Below, piece by piece: positions 1-10,000 of a DNA stretch of 64,000 nt (positions are counted from its first letter, which is position 1; the number at the start of each line of letters is the position of its first letter). The notes beneath the pieces were generated by a model. That model did not search any database and was not told the DNA's origin. It saw nothing but the letters and a program-made list of their open reading frames with translations. The stretch covers positions 62,001 to 126,000 of the forward strand of contig JACQDB010000036.1 of the NCBI GenBank assembly GCA_016201275.1, in the 5' to 3' direction. Source of the DNA: Acidobacteriota bacterium (GTDB lineage: Bacteria > Acidobacteriota > Blastocatellia > UBA7656). A program made the translations under genes and the position numbers.

Positions 1-2808
1 ACTGCGATTGAGTTCGATGTGGCTGATGTCATCGTAGGGGTTCATGTGACCGATGTATTGGTCAATCTGATAGTAGTCGCAACCATTGTGCGGCGTGGAG
101 CTTTGCGAACCGGAAAGCAAGACTCTGCCTTCTGGGTCTAAGGTATGCAGCACGTCGCGGACATACTTGTAATTGCCCGCGTAGGTCTTCTCCATAAAGG
201 TGCGGTGGTCAGCCCAAGCCGAATAGTTGCCGCGCTGTTGCGCCTCTTCCGTGGCATCAGGCGTCACCTCATCCCAACCTTTAAACGAAGTTCCCCACTG
301 CGCGTTGAGCGCCTCAAGACTGCCATATTCGCTCTTGAGCCAGAGGCGCATTTTTGCCATGCAGAAAGGCGAGAAGCAGATGTCGAAAGCGTCTGAGTAG
401 CAAGTCAAAGCAGGCTCTTCAAAGATGTAATAACTAAGCGGCGAGAAGGGAACCCAAGGCGTCACTTTGGCTTTCAACTCAGCGGCTTCCTGCACCAGAT
501 ATGCCGGGTCGTTTAGGCAAGAGATGCGCTGGGCATACTTTTTGTCTTTGGTGGCAAAGTAGTTTTTCTTGCGCTCTGTGTACTCCTTGCGTAAGGGGCC
601 ATCGTCTGGCGATTCTTCGGTAAACAGGCGGGTCTGCGCCTGCACATTGAAATTGGCGTGTTTGGATAACTCGAAGGGATACGAGGAGAGCGTGGTGACG
701 TGCATCTCTTTCAATTGTTGCTGAATGGTTTGCCACTCACCGGGCGCTGGGTCTGGACCAAACAGGTACATCACGATATCGTAATCATCCCACTTGGGAG
801 TTTGCCGTATGAATACTTCTGCCGATTTGCGTTGCGCCAGAATGCCATCGGCAATCACCTCGGCGCGCACCGTTCCCAAGCGACTGAGGCAGCCTGTGCT
901 GGAAAGCGAAAAGGCGATTGACGAAACCGCGCCGCTGATTGGCTTCTCGTTTGTGGCAAGCAATCTGCCGTAGTTGTCAAAGAAACTCAGTTGCACTTTG
1001 GCGTTGGTTGCGCCAGTCGCGCCGCGCATCTGCAACTCTCCTGTGACTGGCTCGCCCACCTTGAAACTCTCTGTTGAAAGATTTATGCGTTCGATCTGCA
1101 AGGCTCGCGGGGTCTCGAAAGTGAGCGTTCCCCAATCAAGCGTCTTGCCGTTGCGTTTGAGAAAGACATCCAGGAAATGGCGACCGCCGCGCAGCCTTAG
1201 CGGTAAAGCGAGAGCGAGTTTACCGCCCACAATTGGGCGCGGCGCATAGAGGCGTTCGGTCTCCCAAGACTCGTCGCGCAGCGTTGCCTCTATCGTCAGG
1301 TTGGCGCTGGCTTGCTCAGACTTGGTGGTGATGGCGACCACACCTGCCGCAACGCCGGTAGGAATTTTTTCCAATCGCAACTCTGCAAGCGTGGTTGGCG
1401 GCTCTTTGGCAGCAGCCCAAACCGTGCTGCGAGCTAGCAGCGAGTACATATATTCCCAGTAGTGCCAAGTGGTGTCGGTTTGCCATTGATTGACGATCAG
1501 CGGAATCAAGCCGCGTTGATGATAGCTGACAGCCACGACGCGCCCCTTGCCATAACTTCCCGCCGCCAAAATCGGGTCGCCCGATTCCGTGCGTAGCAAG
1601 ATGTCGCCACGCGCAGAGCTTTTGGCATAACGCATCTGCGCGAAAGGGAAAGTCTCGAAAGGGACATTGCGCGTGATGTAGTGGGCGTTGGCTTTCTGCC
1701 ATGTCCCTTGATGGGCATCTTCCGTCAATTCGAGAAAATTGTTGGAGTTCATGCGCCAATGATTTTCCAGAGGAACCAGCGGCGAGAGTTCCGTTAGATC
1801 GGCGATTTGCTTAGTCTCGGAATAAGGGTTGAGCAACAGCAGTCCAGCGCCTGCGCGGACGCGGCTCAAGATGTTCTGACGCGCCGCTTCGGGCATCTCT
1901 TCCCAAGGGCGTGTTCCCGGCAGCACTATGACATCATACTGCGGACCATTGAGCAGCGCGTCGGTCAAATAAGTATAGGCGAGCGAAAAGGGCGACTCGA
2001 AAGAGGTGCCGCGCAGTCCATAAAAATCGCCGAATCCCCAACGATTGGGACCAAACGTCCCATCCAAAGTTACAGCGAAGAGTTGGCTATCAAGACGCTG
2101 CGCCAACTCTACAGCGCCGCGCCCGTTGACCGCATCTGGAACGATGAAAACTTTGAGCGGTCCTCCGGCAAGCGGTTTCGCCCAAGGAACGTGAGGCGTG
2201 ACCACCTCCATCGAATAAGGGATGTCCATACGCCCGCGCTTCGCCAAGATTTCGTTGAACTCACCGACTTCGACTTTATCGAGAAACAAAGTTTGCGCTT
2301 GCGACGAGGTGACAGGTTCAAAGCGCAGGGTGCGAATCTGGCGCATATCCAGACCTCGCCAACCGTCCAACTTCAACTGAACGTGGTTTGCGCCTTGATG
2401 CAGCGCGACCTCTTGCATAGCCTTGTGAGTTCCGTCCGACAATTCGACGCGCAGATGCATGGGCTGTTGGCTGTAAACAAAAAAACTCAAGGCTTGATAC
2501 TCGCGCCAGTCTTGTGGCAGAGCCTCGGTGGCAACCGCGCCGCTACTATTCGCGGGCAGAAAGAGACGCAGCGAATTCGCCGCCCAGGAAGGGAACAGGG
2601 TCGAGCGTTCGACGACCAATGCGCCAGACTTTGTCCAACTGGCGACCTCTTTTTCAGCCTCGAAAGACGCGATGATAGTAGGTCTAGCTTGTGCTGTGAA
2701 CGCCGTTGCTAGAAGCAAGAGACCAACAGCCATGCCAATGTTGAAAAAACGAAGACTCGCAATTCGTTTCCTGCCAGACCGCTCAACTTGAAAATTGGGT
2801 TGGTTCAT
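1..2808 (-). CDS. Secreted GH42-like glycoside hydrolase, 3' end cut by window
   Basis: The minus strand is open without a stop from the ATG at 2808 to the window edge (936 codons). A signal peptide with an extended basic N-region and the core GLLLLATAFTAQA ends near residue 45. A beta-sandwich-like segment (about 45-175) resembles a carbohydrate-binding module. A Rossmann/GATase-like part (about 219-465, with LLLLNPYSETKQ and GKGRVVAVSYHQRG) resembles the trimerisation domain of beta-galactosidases, and an Ig-like stretch follows. From about residue 670 a TIM-barrel-like segment carries FEEPALTCYS and SLEALNAQWGTSF, typical of family GH42. It probably removes sugars from glycans outside the cytoplasm. 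The catalytic-type region lies after the GATase-like domain, the reverse of ordinary GH42 order. The C-terminus is not visible and the substrate is unknown. Confidence 0.65.
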   Translation of the reverse strand, partial: MNQPNFQVERSGRKRIASLRFFNIGMAVGLLLLATAFTAQARPTIIASFEAEKEVASWTKSGALVVERSTLFPSWAANSLRLFLPANSSGAVATEALPQDWREYQALSFFVYSQQPMHLRVELSDGTHKAMQEVALHQGANHVQLKLDGWRGLDMRQIRTLRFEPVTSSQAQTLFLDKVEVGEFNEILAKRGRMDIPYSMEVVTPHVPWAKPLAGGPLKVFIVPDAVNGRGAVELAQRLDSQLFAVTLDGTFGPNRWGFGDFYGLRGTSFESPFSLAYTYLTDALLNGPQYDVIVLPGTRPWEEMPEAARQNILSRVRAGAGLLLLNPYSETKQIADLTELSPLVPLENHWRMNSNNFLELTEDAHQGTWQKANAHYITRNVPFETFPFAQMRYAKSSARGDILLRTESGDPILAAGSYGKGRVVAVSYHQRGLIPLIVNQWQTDTTWHYWEYMYSLLARSTVWAAAKEPPTTLAELRLEKIPTGVAAGVVAITTKSEQASANLTIEATLRDESWETERLYAPRPIVGGKLALALPLRLRGGRHFLDVFLKRNGKTLDWGTLTFETPRALQIERINLSTESFKVGEPVTGELQMRGATGATNAKVQLSFFDNYGRLLATNEKPISGAVSSIAFSLSSTGCLSRLGTVRAEVIADGILAQRKSAEVFIRQTPKWDDYDIVMYLFGPDPAPGEWQTIQQQLKEMHVTTLSSYPFELSKHANFNVQAQTRLFTEESPDDGPLRKEYTERKKNYFATKDKKYAQRISCLNDPAYLVQEAAELKAKVTPWVPFSPLSYYIFEEPALTCYSDAFDICFSPFCMAKMRLWLKSEYGSLEALNAQWGTSFKGWDEVTPDATEEAQQRGNYSAWADHRTFMEKTYAGNYKYVRDVLHTLDPEGRVLLSGSQSSTPHNGCDYYQIDQYIGHMNPYDDISHIELNRS

Positions 2809-2836
2809 AATTCACTCACGCGCCCTTTGAGTAGTG

Positions 2837-3062
2837 GTTATTGGTTATTTGTTACTGGTTATTGGTTATTTGTTACTGGTTACTGGTTATTTGTTCTTGG
2901 TTACTGGTTATTTGTTACTGGTTATTTGTTACTCGCTCCTGAAAGCCACCGTCTTTGGCTGTGGTAGTTGACTGGTTATTGGCTGAAATCGCTGATAATC
3001 AGTAACCAGTAACAAATAACCAATAACCAGTAACCAGTAACAAATAACCAATAACCAATAAC
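2837..3062. repeat. Heptamer-repeat inverted repeat (giant hairpin)
   Basis: Positions 2837-2934 are fourteen consecutive 7-mers of the form GTTATTG, GTTATTT or GTTACTG (one GTTCTTG, the last GTTACTC). Positions 3000-3062 are nine 7-mers of the complementary type (CAGTAAC, AAATAAC, CAATAAC). The arms can pair over more than 50 bp around a 65-base centre. The element fills the gap between the M20 gene and the glycosidase gene, so a transcript through it would fold into a long hairpin. No coding potential is seen. Confidence 0.85.
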
Positions 3063-3069
3063 GCCTTTT

Positions 3070-4392
3070 CTAGCGCTCGACGCCGCACCAGCGGCAGATA
3101 AAATGCGCCAGAGTTTCCGCCACCACTAGGGCCGAATCCAGATCAACCCATTCATCCGGCGAATGAGTGTTGCCGCCACGCGGTCCGAAAAGCACCGCAG
3201 GCGTATCGAAATGCTGATGAAAAAGGAACAGGTCACAGGGGCCGCCGATGCCTCGTATGATGGGTTTGACACCCGTGACATCCTCGAAGGTCTCTTTCAA
3301 AAGAGTCACCGATTGCGGCTCCCCTGCGAGAACCGAACCGGGGAGCCAGCGAATGGGAAAATCTACCTCCGGTTTGACCGGGAAGAGATTTGGGCGTTGA
3401 GCGATGGAATCTTCCAGCCAACTGAAGAACTGGCTTTCCACCTCCTCCTGCGTTTCGCCCGGCATACATTGCCAATACAACTCGACTTTGCAATTGGAGG
3501 GGATGGTGATGGGTTCGCTAGTGCCCCATCCGCCACAGGAAATTTTTGTCACCCACACCGGCACAGGGTCAGGGTCGTCTGCATAAAGCGGATGAATAGC
3601 CGTGTGAGCGCGCCGTTGTTGAGCGAAGGCTTCTATGCTGCCGAGCAGGTAATGAAGTTGCTCGGTTACTTTCACCGGCGGCTCGCCTTCGTAAAGAATG
3701 CCAGCGTGATCGCTGTGCAGCTTGATATGCGCCGTCCGTCCACCGGTCTGTGCAGGGCAGATCATGGTTTGACTCGGTTCGCAGATGATGGCCGCCTCAG
3801 CGTTCGCGCCGCGTACACGCGCCGCCAGTGTGCCGTTGACGCCGCCGAATTCTTCGTCAACTATGGTTTCAAGCAGCAGGTCGCCGCGCAGCCGCACCCC
3901 AGCCTCTTTGAGCGCTTCGACCGCCAGCAGAAAACAGCCTATGCCGCCTTTCATATCATTGGAGCCAAGCCCGTACAGGCGATTGTCTTCTACGCTGGCG
4001 GTGAAGGGATCGCGTTGCCACGGTTCGGAACCGTGCGGCACGGTGTCTATGTGACCGGAAATCAGCAACGAACGTCCGCCGCCGCTGCCTGGCCAGAGCG
4101 CCGCGACATTGGGGCGGTTGGTATAATCGCGCCCGGCTTTGAAGGCCGGGTGTTCGCTCAACCCGGCGACCGCAAGCGGATTATACAACTCCGCTTCAAT
4201 ATCAAGAGCCCGCAAATGGTCATGGACATACTCTTGACATTGCTGTTCATAGCCGAAGGGCGGAGTGTTTTCGGAAGGGATTTCGACCAGGTCGCCGATG
4301 ATGCGAACCAAGCGATCCCATCGAGCGTGCATGATTTCAGTGATTTGCTGCTCCGCAAACTGCTGTGCGCTAGTGACGGTTTTGTTTGGCAT
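3070..4392 (-). CDS. M20 family metallopeptidase (ArgE/DapE-like)
   Basis: A 440-residue cytoplasmic di-zinc hydrolase of the acetylornithine deacetylase/succinyl-diaminopimelate desuccinylase family. The metal and catalytic residues are visible: H114 and D116 in GHIDTVPHG, D147 in GLGSNDMKGG, E180/E181 in VDEEFGG and H410 in GNTHSPDEW. The start at 4392 has AAGGAG five bases upstream; an in-frame extension to 4554 lacks family similarity and runs into the leader. Family members remove acyl groups from amino acids or split small peptides; the substrate here is not determined. It lies upstream of the glycosidase gene on the same strand, separated by the heptamer hairpin. A strong promoter lies at 4582-4609. 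Confidence 0.88.
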   Translation of the reverse strand: MPNKTVTSAQQFAEQQITEIMHARWDRLVRIIGDLVEIPSENTPPFGYEQQCQEYVHDHLRALDIEAELYNPLAVAGLSEHPAFKAGRDYTNRPNVAALWPGSGGGRSLLISGHIDTVPHGSEPWQRDPFTASVEDNRLYGLGSNDMKGGIGCFLLAVEALKEAGVRLRGDLLLETIVDEEFGGVNGTLAARVRGANAEAAIICEPSQTMICPAQTGGRTAHIKLHSDHAGILYEGEPPVKVTEQLHYLLGSIEAFAQQRRAHTAIHPLYADDPDPVPVWVTKISCGGWGTSEPITIPSNCKVELYWQCMPGETQEEVESQFFSWLEDSIAQRPNLFPVKPEVDFPIRWLPGSVLAGEPQSVTLLKETFEDVTGVKPIIRGIGGPCDLFLFHQHFDTPAVLFGPRGGNTHSPDEWVDLDSALVVAETLAHFICRWCGVER

Positions 4393-4581
4393 TTGACTCC
4401 TTCGGATTAAAAGTAAGAAGTGCGCCTGATTGCGAGCCACGGCGCTTTCGGGGGATTGCTGGTGCGCGGCTGCGTCGCAGAAAATCCCAAAATCCTCATG
4501 CTGGTGCCCCCACCTGGTGGCTCCAACGGCTCCGCTTGAGAACCTCACAATCAAGGGTTAGTTGATGTCTAACGAAAAGCA

Positions 4582-4609
4582 ATTATACAGACCTGATTTC
4601 AAATGTCAA
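4582..4609 (-). promoter_or_regulatory. Consensus sigma-70 promoter of the M20 peptidase gene
   Basis: On the minus strand TTGACA (4604-4609) and TATAAT (4582-4587) are separated by 16 bases, and both hexamers match consensus perfectly. Transcription would begin near 4575, leaving a leader of about 180 nt before the ATG at 4392. That leader contains GC-rich self-complementary stretches around 4500-4530 (for example CCACCAGGTGG). I could not match it to a known riboswitch. Confidence 0.75.
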
Positions 4610-5513
4610 TAAACCTCTTGGCGCGCTTCGGTTCGCAGGCGGTTGCACCCCTAATCCGATTTTGCGGCTCCAAGGCGAACCGCGCTGGGTGGCGAAACGG
4701 CGCGACAAGGGCTGCCGAATGACTCTTCGATTGGTTGTGAGATAAAAGAAAAAGATGGAGCCGTATAGGCGTTTTTGCTGGTAAATACTCAGTTTCTTAA
4801 ACTCGATCTGGAATCGCAGCGGCCTCTGGTAGGGACTTTGGCGAATGCCTCTTTTCTGCTCCGTCAGGGGTTGCCCAGCCCATAACTTTCGATTGTCCGA
4901 CATTGAAAATCTTCTCGTCTCCAGCCCCTCAACCGTCCCGCCATCAGCCCTGTGAGGAACCAGGTTCCGCCCTTCGATTTTCTGCTTGACATTTATTTTG
5001 AGGTCAGTTAAAGTCCCGTGGACATCAACTGATAGATAGTTATGACGGCTTATCAATCGAGGTTAGAGCCAAGCCCTGTAGGTGGGGAGTTGAGGTTGGT
5101 CTAGCGAGGCGGTCACGGCTTTTCAGTTTTGTCAAAACCTGGTTCTAACACTCTATAGATTTTCAAGTCATGAGAAGAGCCTCTCTTTATACTGATGAAG
5201 CGTATGGCTTGAAGAGCGCAGATTGATCTTGCCGACTTTTGGTCACGGCGAAACCGTGTTGGCCTTTTACTCTTGAGCCTACGGTATGGCGTGTTTCCGC
5301 AGAGTGAGCCAGAATGTTTGGGCGCGCAGGTGTAAACTCGAAGCGTGATAAAGTCGCCGCTACACTCGGCAAGGGCATAGCGTTCAGCCTTTGGGCTGCG
5401 GCACGCGCAAGCGGGAGCGGAGAATCGAGAGGGAAGCGGTTGCCGTTTTTTGCAGACAAACAACGGTAATTCTACCGGCATGGCAACTCGAACTTCGCAG
5501 GGATCGGATCACC
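4610..5513. other. Gene-free divergent intergenic region
   Basis: About 900 bases lie between the M20 promoter and the ROK gene. Only short overlapping reading frames without family resemblance occur here. I see no RNA gene and no clear repeat. The ROK promoter must lie near the right end, but no convincing -35/-10 pair is visible. Confidence 0.5.
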
Positions 5514-6743
5514 ATGAAGAAAATTGATATTCACAATACGGATCGCGCCACGCATCAAGCCTTACGTGATCTCAATGAACTCTTGGTCCTGAATATCGTC
5601 CGCGAATGTCAGCCGATTTCCCGCATAGATATAGCTCAACGTACTCGCTTGGAAGGCAGCACGGTCTCGAAAATCGTCACCCGCCTGCTTGCCGACGACT
5701 TTGTTTATGAAGAAGGAGTGGCTGCCGCTTCGCCCAATGGAGGGCGGAAGAAACGCTTTCTGCACCTCAATCCCAACAAAGCTTTCGCTATAGGCGTGGA
5801 CCTGGGGCAGCGGCAAAGCACCGTCGCGTTAAGCGACTTGAGTGGTCGCATCTTGCGCTCGATTACGGTGGAGAACGATGCCGATCCGCGACAGACCATT
5901 GAAGCGCTTGCCAAAAATATCAAAAAGATACTCCAAAGCAGCCCCTCGAAAGAGCGCATAGAGGGCATAGGCGTCAGTCTGATAGGTTTGATTGATCCGC
6001 TAGAGGGCAGGGTGCTGGCCGGTGAAAGTCTTGGTTGGGGCGATGATGTTCCGGTGGGCGCTATGCTCAGAGAGGCTTTGAATCTGCAACTGCCGATGTA
6101 CTTCGAGAATGGCTCGCGGTTAGCGGCGCTGGCCGAACTATGGTTTGGCACGCACAGCATGGGGCAGCCGCAAAATCTGGTTTTTCTCGATATTGGCCAA
6201 GGCGTGGGAGCAGGCATCGTCATTCGTGGGCAAATGTATCATGGCTCTATGCACGGCGCTGGCGAGTTCGGGCATATCTCGCTTGACCCCAAAGGGCCGG
6301 CCTGCTCCTGCGGTGGTCATGGCTGCCTGGAAGTTTTTACCGCTAACCAAGCCACACTGGAACGCTATCGCAAATTAGGTAGCGCCAACGGCAGCGCGCC
6401 CACCGCAGGCAACGAGATAGTGATTACGGATATTGTAGCGCGGGGTTTGCAAAGAGACCCGCAGGCGGTTGAGGCGCTGCGCCAAACCGCCACCTATCTG
6501 GGGCGCGGCTTGATCCCTGTGCTGTACTCAATCAACCCTGAGGTCATTGTTCTGGCCGGGGCGATCACCGAAGCCTGGGACATTATCTATCCGGAAATCC
6601 ATCGTGTGTTGGCGTCGGAGGTGACGCGCTTTTATTCCAGTCACGTCTCCATTATTCGCTCGACGCTCAATGACAAGCCCAGTCTTATCGGCGCGTTCGC
6701 TTTGGTATTGGCACGCGCTTTTTCCGGTTCGGGACTGGGCTAG
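5514..6743 (+). CDS. ROK family transcriptional regulator
   Basis: A 409-residue protein with an N-terminal winged helix (about 18-85, with ISRIDIAQRTRLEGSTVSKI as the helix-turn-helix) followed by a ROK sugar-kinase fold. GVDLGQRQSTVALSDLSG (94-111) is the phosphate-1 loop. The zinc site is intact: H254 in EFGHISLD and C264, C266 and C271 in CSCGGHGCLE. The ATG at 5514 is chosen because the upstream extension is not family-like. The catalytic aspartate of ROK kinases (ENDAN motif) is replaced: residues 198-202 read ENGSR. The protein should therefore bind a sugar ligand rather than phosphorylate it, as in NagC/Mlc/XylR repressors. It is followed by the TonB-dependent receptor gene, which it may control. 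Confidence 0.88.
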   Translation: MKKIDIHNTDRATHQALRDLNELLVLNIVRECQPISRIDIAQRTRLEGSTVSKIVTRLLADDFVYEEGVAAASPNGGRKKRFLHLNPNKAFAIGVDLGQRQSTVALSDLSGRILRSITVENDADPRQTIEALAKNIKKILQSSPSKERIEGIGVSLIGLIDPLEGRVLAGESLGWGDDVPVGAMLREALNLQLPMYFENGSRLAALAELWFGTHSMGQPQNLVFLDIGQGVGAGIVIRGQMYHGSMHGAGEFGHISLDPKGPACSCGGHGCLEVFTANQATLERYRKLGSANGSAPTAGNEIVITDIVARGLQRDPQAVEALRQTATYLGRGLIPVLYSINPEVIVLAGAITEAWDIIYPEIHRVLASEVTRFYSSHVSIIRSTLNDKPSLIGAFALVLARAFSGSGLG

Positions 6744-6763
6744 TCGAAAACAGATCGCTGACC

Positions 6764-6814
6764 TTGCAAAAGGGTATTTGTAATCGTTTTGGCTCGAAAA
6801 AATACTCTTTGCAA
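6764..6814. promoter_or_regulatory. Inverted repeat, candidate ROK operator
   Basis: TTGCAAAAGGGTATTT (6764-6779) and AAATACTCTTTGCAA (6800-6814) form an imperfect inverted repeat 20 bases after the ROK stop and about 215 bases before the TonB receptor start. Its right arm overlaps the candidate -35 element at 6808. It has no T-run, so an operator is more likely than a terminator. Control by the adjacent ROK protein is inference. Confidence 0.45.
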
Positions 6815-6835
6815 TCACGGCGACAACCTTAGAAT
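6808..6835 (+). promoter_or_regulatory. Possible promoter of the TonB-dependent receptor gene
   Basis: TTTGCA (6808-6813), a 16-base spacer and TAGAAT (6830-6835) form a weak sigma-70-type promoter. It overlaps the right arm of the inverted repeat at 6764-6814, which would allow repression. The leader would be about 185 nt. Confidence 0.3.
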
Positions 6836-7028
6836 AGTTTTGGCAAGCGCAAAAAAAAAATAGTCTGCGCGGTCGGGTTGGCGTTTGCGGCGCAAGCCTG
6901 AGACGTACAGGCGTTTCACTGAGGAAGACCTGAAGCAACCAAGCGGTTGCTGCATCACTCATTCCGATTTCCCTGAATGCAGCGAGTCATAACTCGTGGC
7001 CAGCGGTAGGTAACCTTGGAGGTAGAAA

Positions 7029-10000
7029 ATGAAACATTCTGCTCAGAAAATAATGAAAAAAATTCATGTGTATGGTTTGATCGTGTTCCTCTTGCTCTCG
7101 TGTTTTCCGGTGTCGGCGCAAACCGGTACCGGAACAGTGGCTGGAACCGTGCGCGACGCCAACCAGGCGATAGTCGTAGGGGCTAAAGTCACGCTCACGA
7201 ATTTAGATACCAATGTCTCCCATGAAGGAACCAGTTCTGACGAGGGGAGCTATTTCTTCGGTGCCATACCAAGAGGACAGTATGCGTTGGTCGTCGAGGC
7301 TCAGGGGCATAAGAAATGGACTGGTAAGCTGACCCTACAGGTCGGGCAAAACGCCGTGATAGATGTCCCTTTAGAGGTGGGCGCAGTAGATGAGTCGGTT
7401 GAGGTCACTAGCGCGGCTCCGCTGATTACCCCGGAGGGCGCACAGGTGGCTGACGTAAAAGACTACCAACGCATCCGTCAGTTGCCGCTGAACGGGCGCA
7501 ACATCAGTGCGCTATTCAACCTCACCCCCGGCGTTGAATCCGATCCGGGTGGCGGTAGTCCTCGTGTCAATGGTCTCAAAGTCGGGTCGTTGGAGATCAC
7601 TGTGGATGGCATCTCTATAGTGGATCGCTTCGGCGGCGGCATCGCTCGCGTGCAGCCGGGCTTGGATACGATTCAGGAATTTCGCTTGGAGACGGTCGGC
7701 TCTGACGCTCGCTACTCACGTCCGGCAACCGTTACCTTGTCAACACGCAGTGGCACCAACCAACTTCATGGCTCAATCTTTGAGACCCACCGCAACAATG
7801 CCTCTGGATTGCTGGCGCGCAATCGCCAGCAAACTCAGACCGTGGCCACCTTCCCGAAACTTATCCGCAATGAGTTTGGCGGCTCTGCCGGTGGCCCCAT
7901 CTACATCCCCAAGCTCTATGACGGGCACAACAAGAGTTTCTTCTTTGTCGCTTATGAAGGGCTGCGAGCTATCGAAAGCAACACACACCGTGGCTCAGTG
8001 CCGACCGACGCGATGTGGAACGGCGACTTCAGTAACTATCGTGACTCGGATGGCAATTTGATCACCCTCTATGATCCACTGACAACCAATGCCAACGGGG
8101 TGCGCCAACCCTTCCCGAATAATATTATCCCTGCCAATCGCATATCGGCCTTCGCCAAGCTTTTGCGTCCGCTGACAGCGAAGCCGACCAATGGCACCAA
8201 CCCTCTAGTTGGAGAAAATCTGTTCACCTTCTATCCGCGAACGACCGACAGCGACAAGCTCACGGTCAAGGGCGATCATACCTTTGCCAACGGCAAGGAC
8301 ACGCTGTCGGCGCGATGGACGCGAACAAAGTTTTTCTTCATAAACGGCGGACAATTTTCTGACCCGAGTATGATTTCGGAGACCTACGGATACAACAAAA
8401 CCGCAGACACCATCCACAATGTTTCGGTCACCTACACGCATACGTTTTCCAACAACCTGCTCAATGAACTACTGGGTGGGGTGCATCGCTCGAACAAGCG
8501 TGGCGGAACTCTGGCCGATAACACCAACTGGGCGGATCGTCTGGGGCTGCCCAATCCGTTCAAAGCCAACGGCTGGCCGGGAGTATTCGGCGGCGTGTTG
8601 AATGCTGATACCGACAATGTGAAAGATGAAATCCTGAACGGTACGGTGTTTGAAGATAACGTCACCTGGGTCAAGGGTGGGCATACCTTCACGTTCGGCG
8701 GGAAGTATCGTAAAGAGAAAAACGATATTGCCGAAATCCAGTACGCCCAAGGGTACGCCGATTTTAATGGCTACTGGACCGCCCAGTACGATCCGGCAAA
8801 CGATGAAGTTACGCCCTTCACCGGCGACGGATTTGCCAACCTGCTGCTCGGATTGCCGACGGAACTCTTCGCTCAGTACAACCGTGGTTTCTTCTTCTTC
8901 CGACAGGCCGAAACCGGATTCTACTTCAGTGATAAGTGGAAGGTCTCGCCTCGTTTAACCTTGAGCCTGGGCTTACGCTGGGACAAATGGACGCCTTACA
9001 AAGAAAAATTTAACCGCTTGTCGGCGGTTGATCTGAACACCGCGCTCACCAAGTTTCAAGTGGTGACGCCCGGCAGCACTCGTATCCAGGACATTCCGGG
9101 CATACCGCCATCGGTGCTGGCATCATGGTCGGCGCGTGGGCTGACTTATACGACTGCCAATGATATAGGCTACCCGAAAAAATTGTTCCGTGCCGATAAT
9201 AACAATTTTGGTCCGCGTCTTGGGGCGGCCTTCAAGATTAACGACAAGACCGTGATTCGCGGAGGCTATGGGCAATACTTCTGGACGATGCCGCTTTCGC
9301 AATTGCTTCAAGCGTCGAGGACCAATCCGCCGCTGAACCTGGGGTTCGATCAATTTGTCGCGGACAAGAACGATGCCTCGACCTACGATTTGGTAAGCCG
9401 ACCCAGTGCCGATGATTTCGTCGGCTTGGTTAAAATCAATACCGAGGGTCTGGTCGATATTAGTAGCCGTGCCCAAACTACCTTCCTCTGGGATGGTCGC
9501 AACTGGAAAGATGGTCGCTCGCATTCCGTTAATCTCACCCTGGAGCGCGAACTACCGTTTAAGACGGCATTGCGCGTCAGCTTTATCGGCACCTATGGCC
9601 GCGACCTTGAGCAGCGCTTCTCTCTCAACGCTCCAGAGGCGCAATACAATTATGTGGCACGCACTGGGCAGGCTCCTCCACCTAATAGCGGCAATGTGCT
9701 GCGCGCCAATCCCAATTGGAATTTTAATGCAGTGAACCGCACCGGCTATTCCAATACCAATTCGGGGCAAGTGGAGGTTGAGCGCCGCTTTGCCAACGGC
9801 CTCGCTTTCCAGTGGTACTATGTATATTCTCGCTCCCTGACGACGACCGACACCGACGGATTTAGTAGCGGCAACACCAGCATCAACTCTGCCGGGGGAG
9901 GTGGGGCAGTGCCGGAGAACCAACAGTTGTTCGGCGCTCCGTCACTGAGCTACGACCAGCGATTGCGGCTGGTTTATTTCAACTCGACCAATGTTCCGCC

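Noticed and set aside
3163-4410. Long plus-strand frame opposite the M20 peptidase gene
   Set aside because: It is the antisense shadow of a well-supported gene with all metal-site motifs on the other strand.
4393-4575. M20 gene leader as a known riboswitch
   Set aside because: I could not match its stems to any known class; only general self-complementarity is visible.
4583-5056. 157-codon minus-strand frame in the divergent region
   Set aside because: No recognisable domain, no ribosome site, and it overlaps the consensus promoter of the M20 gene.
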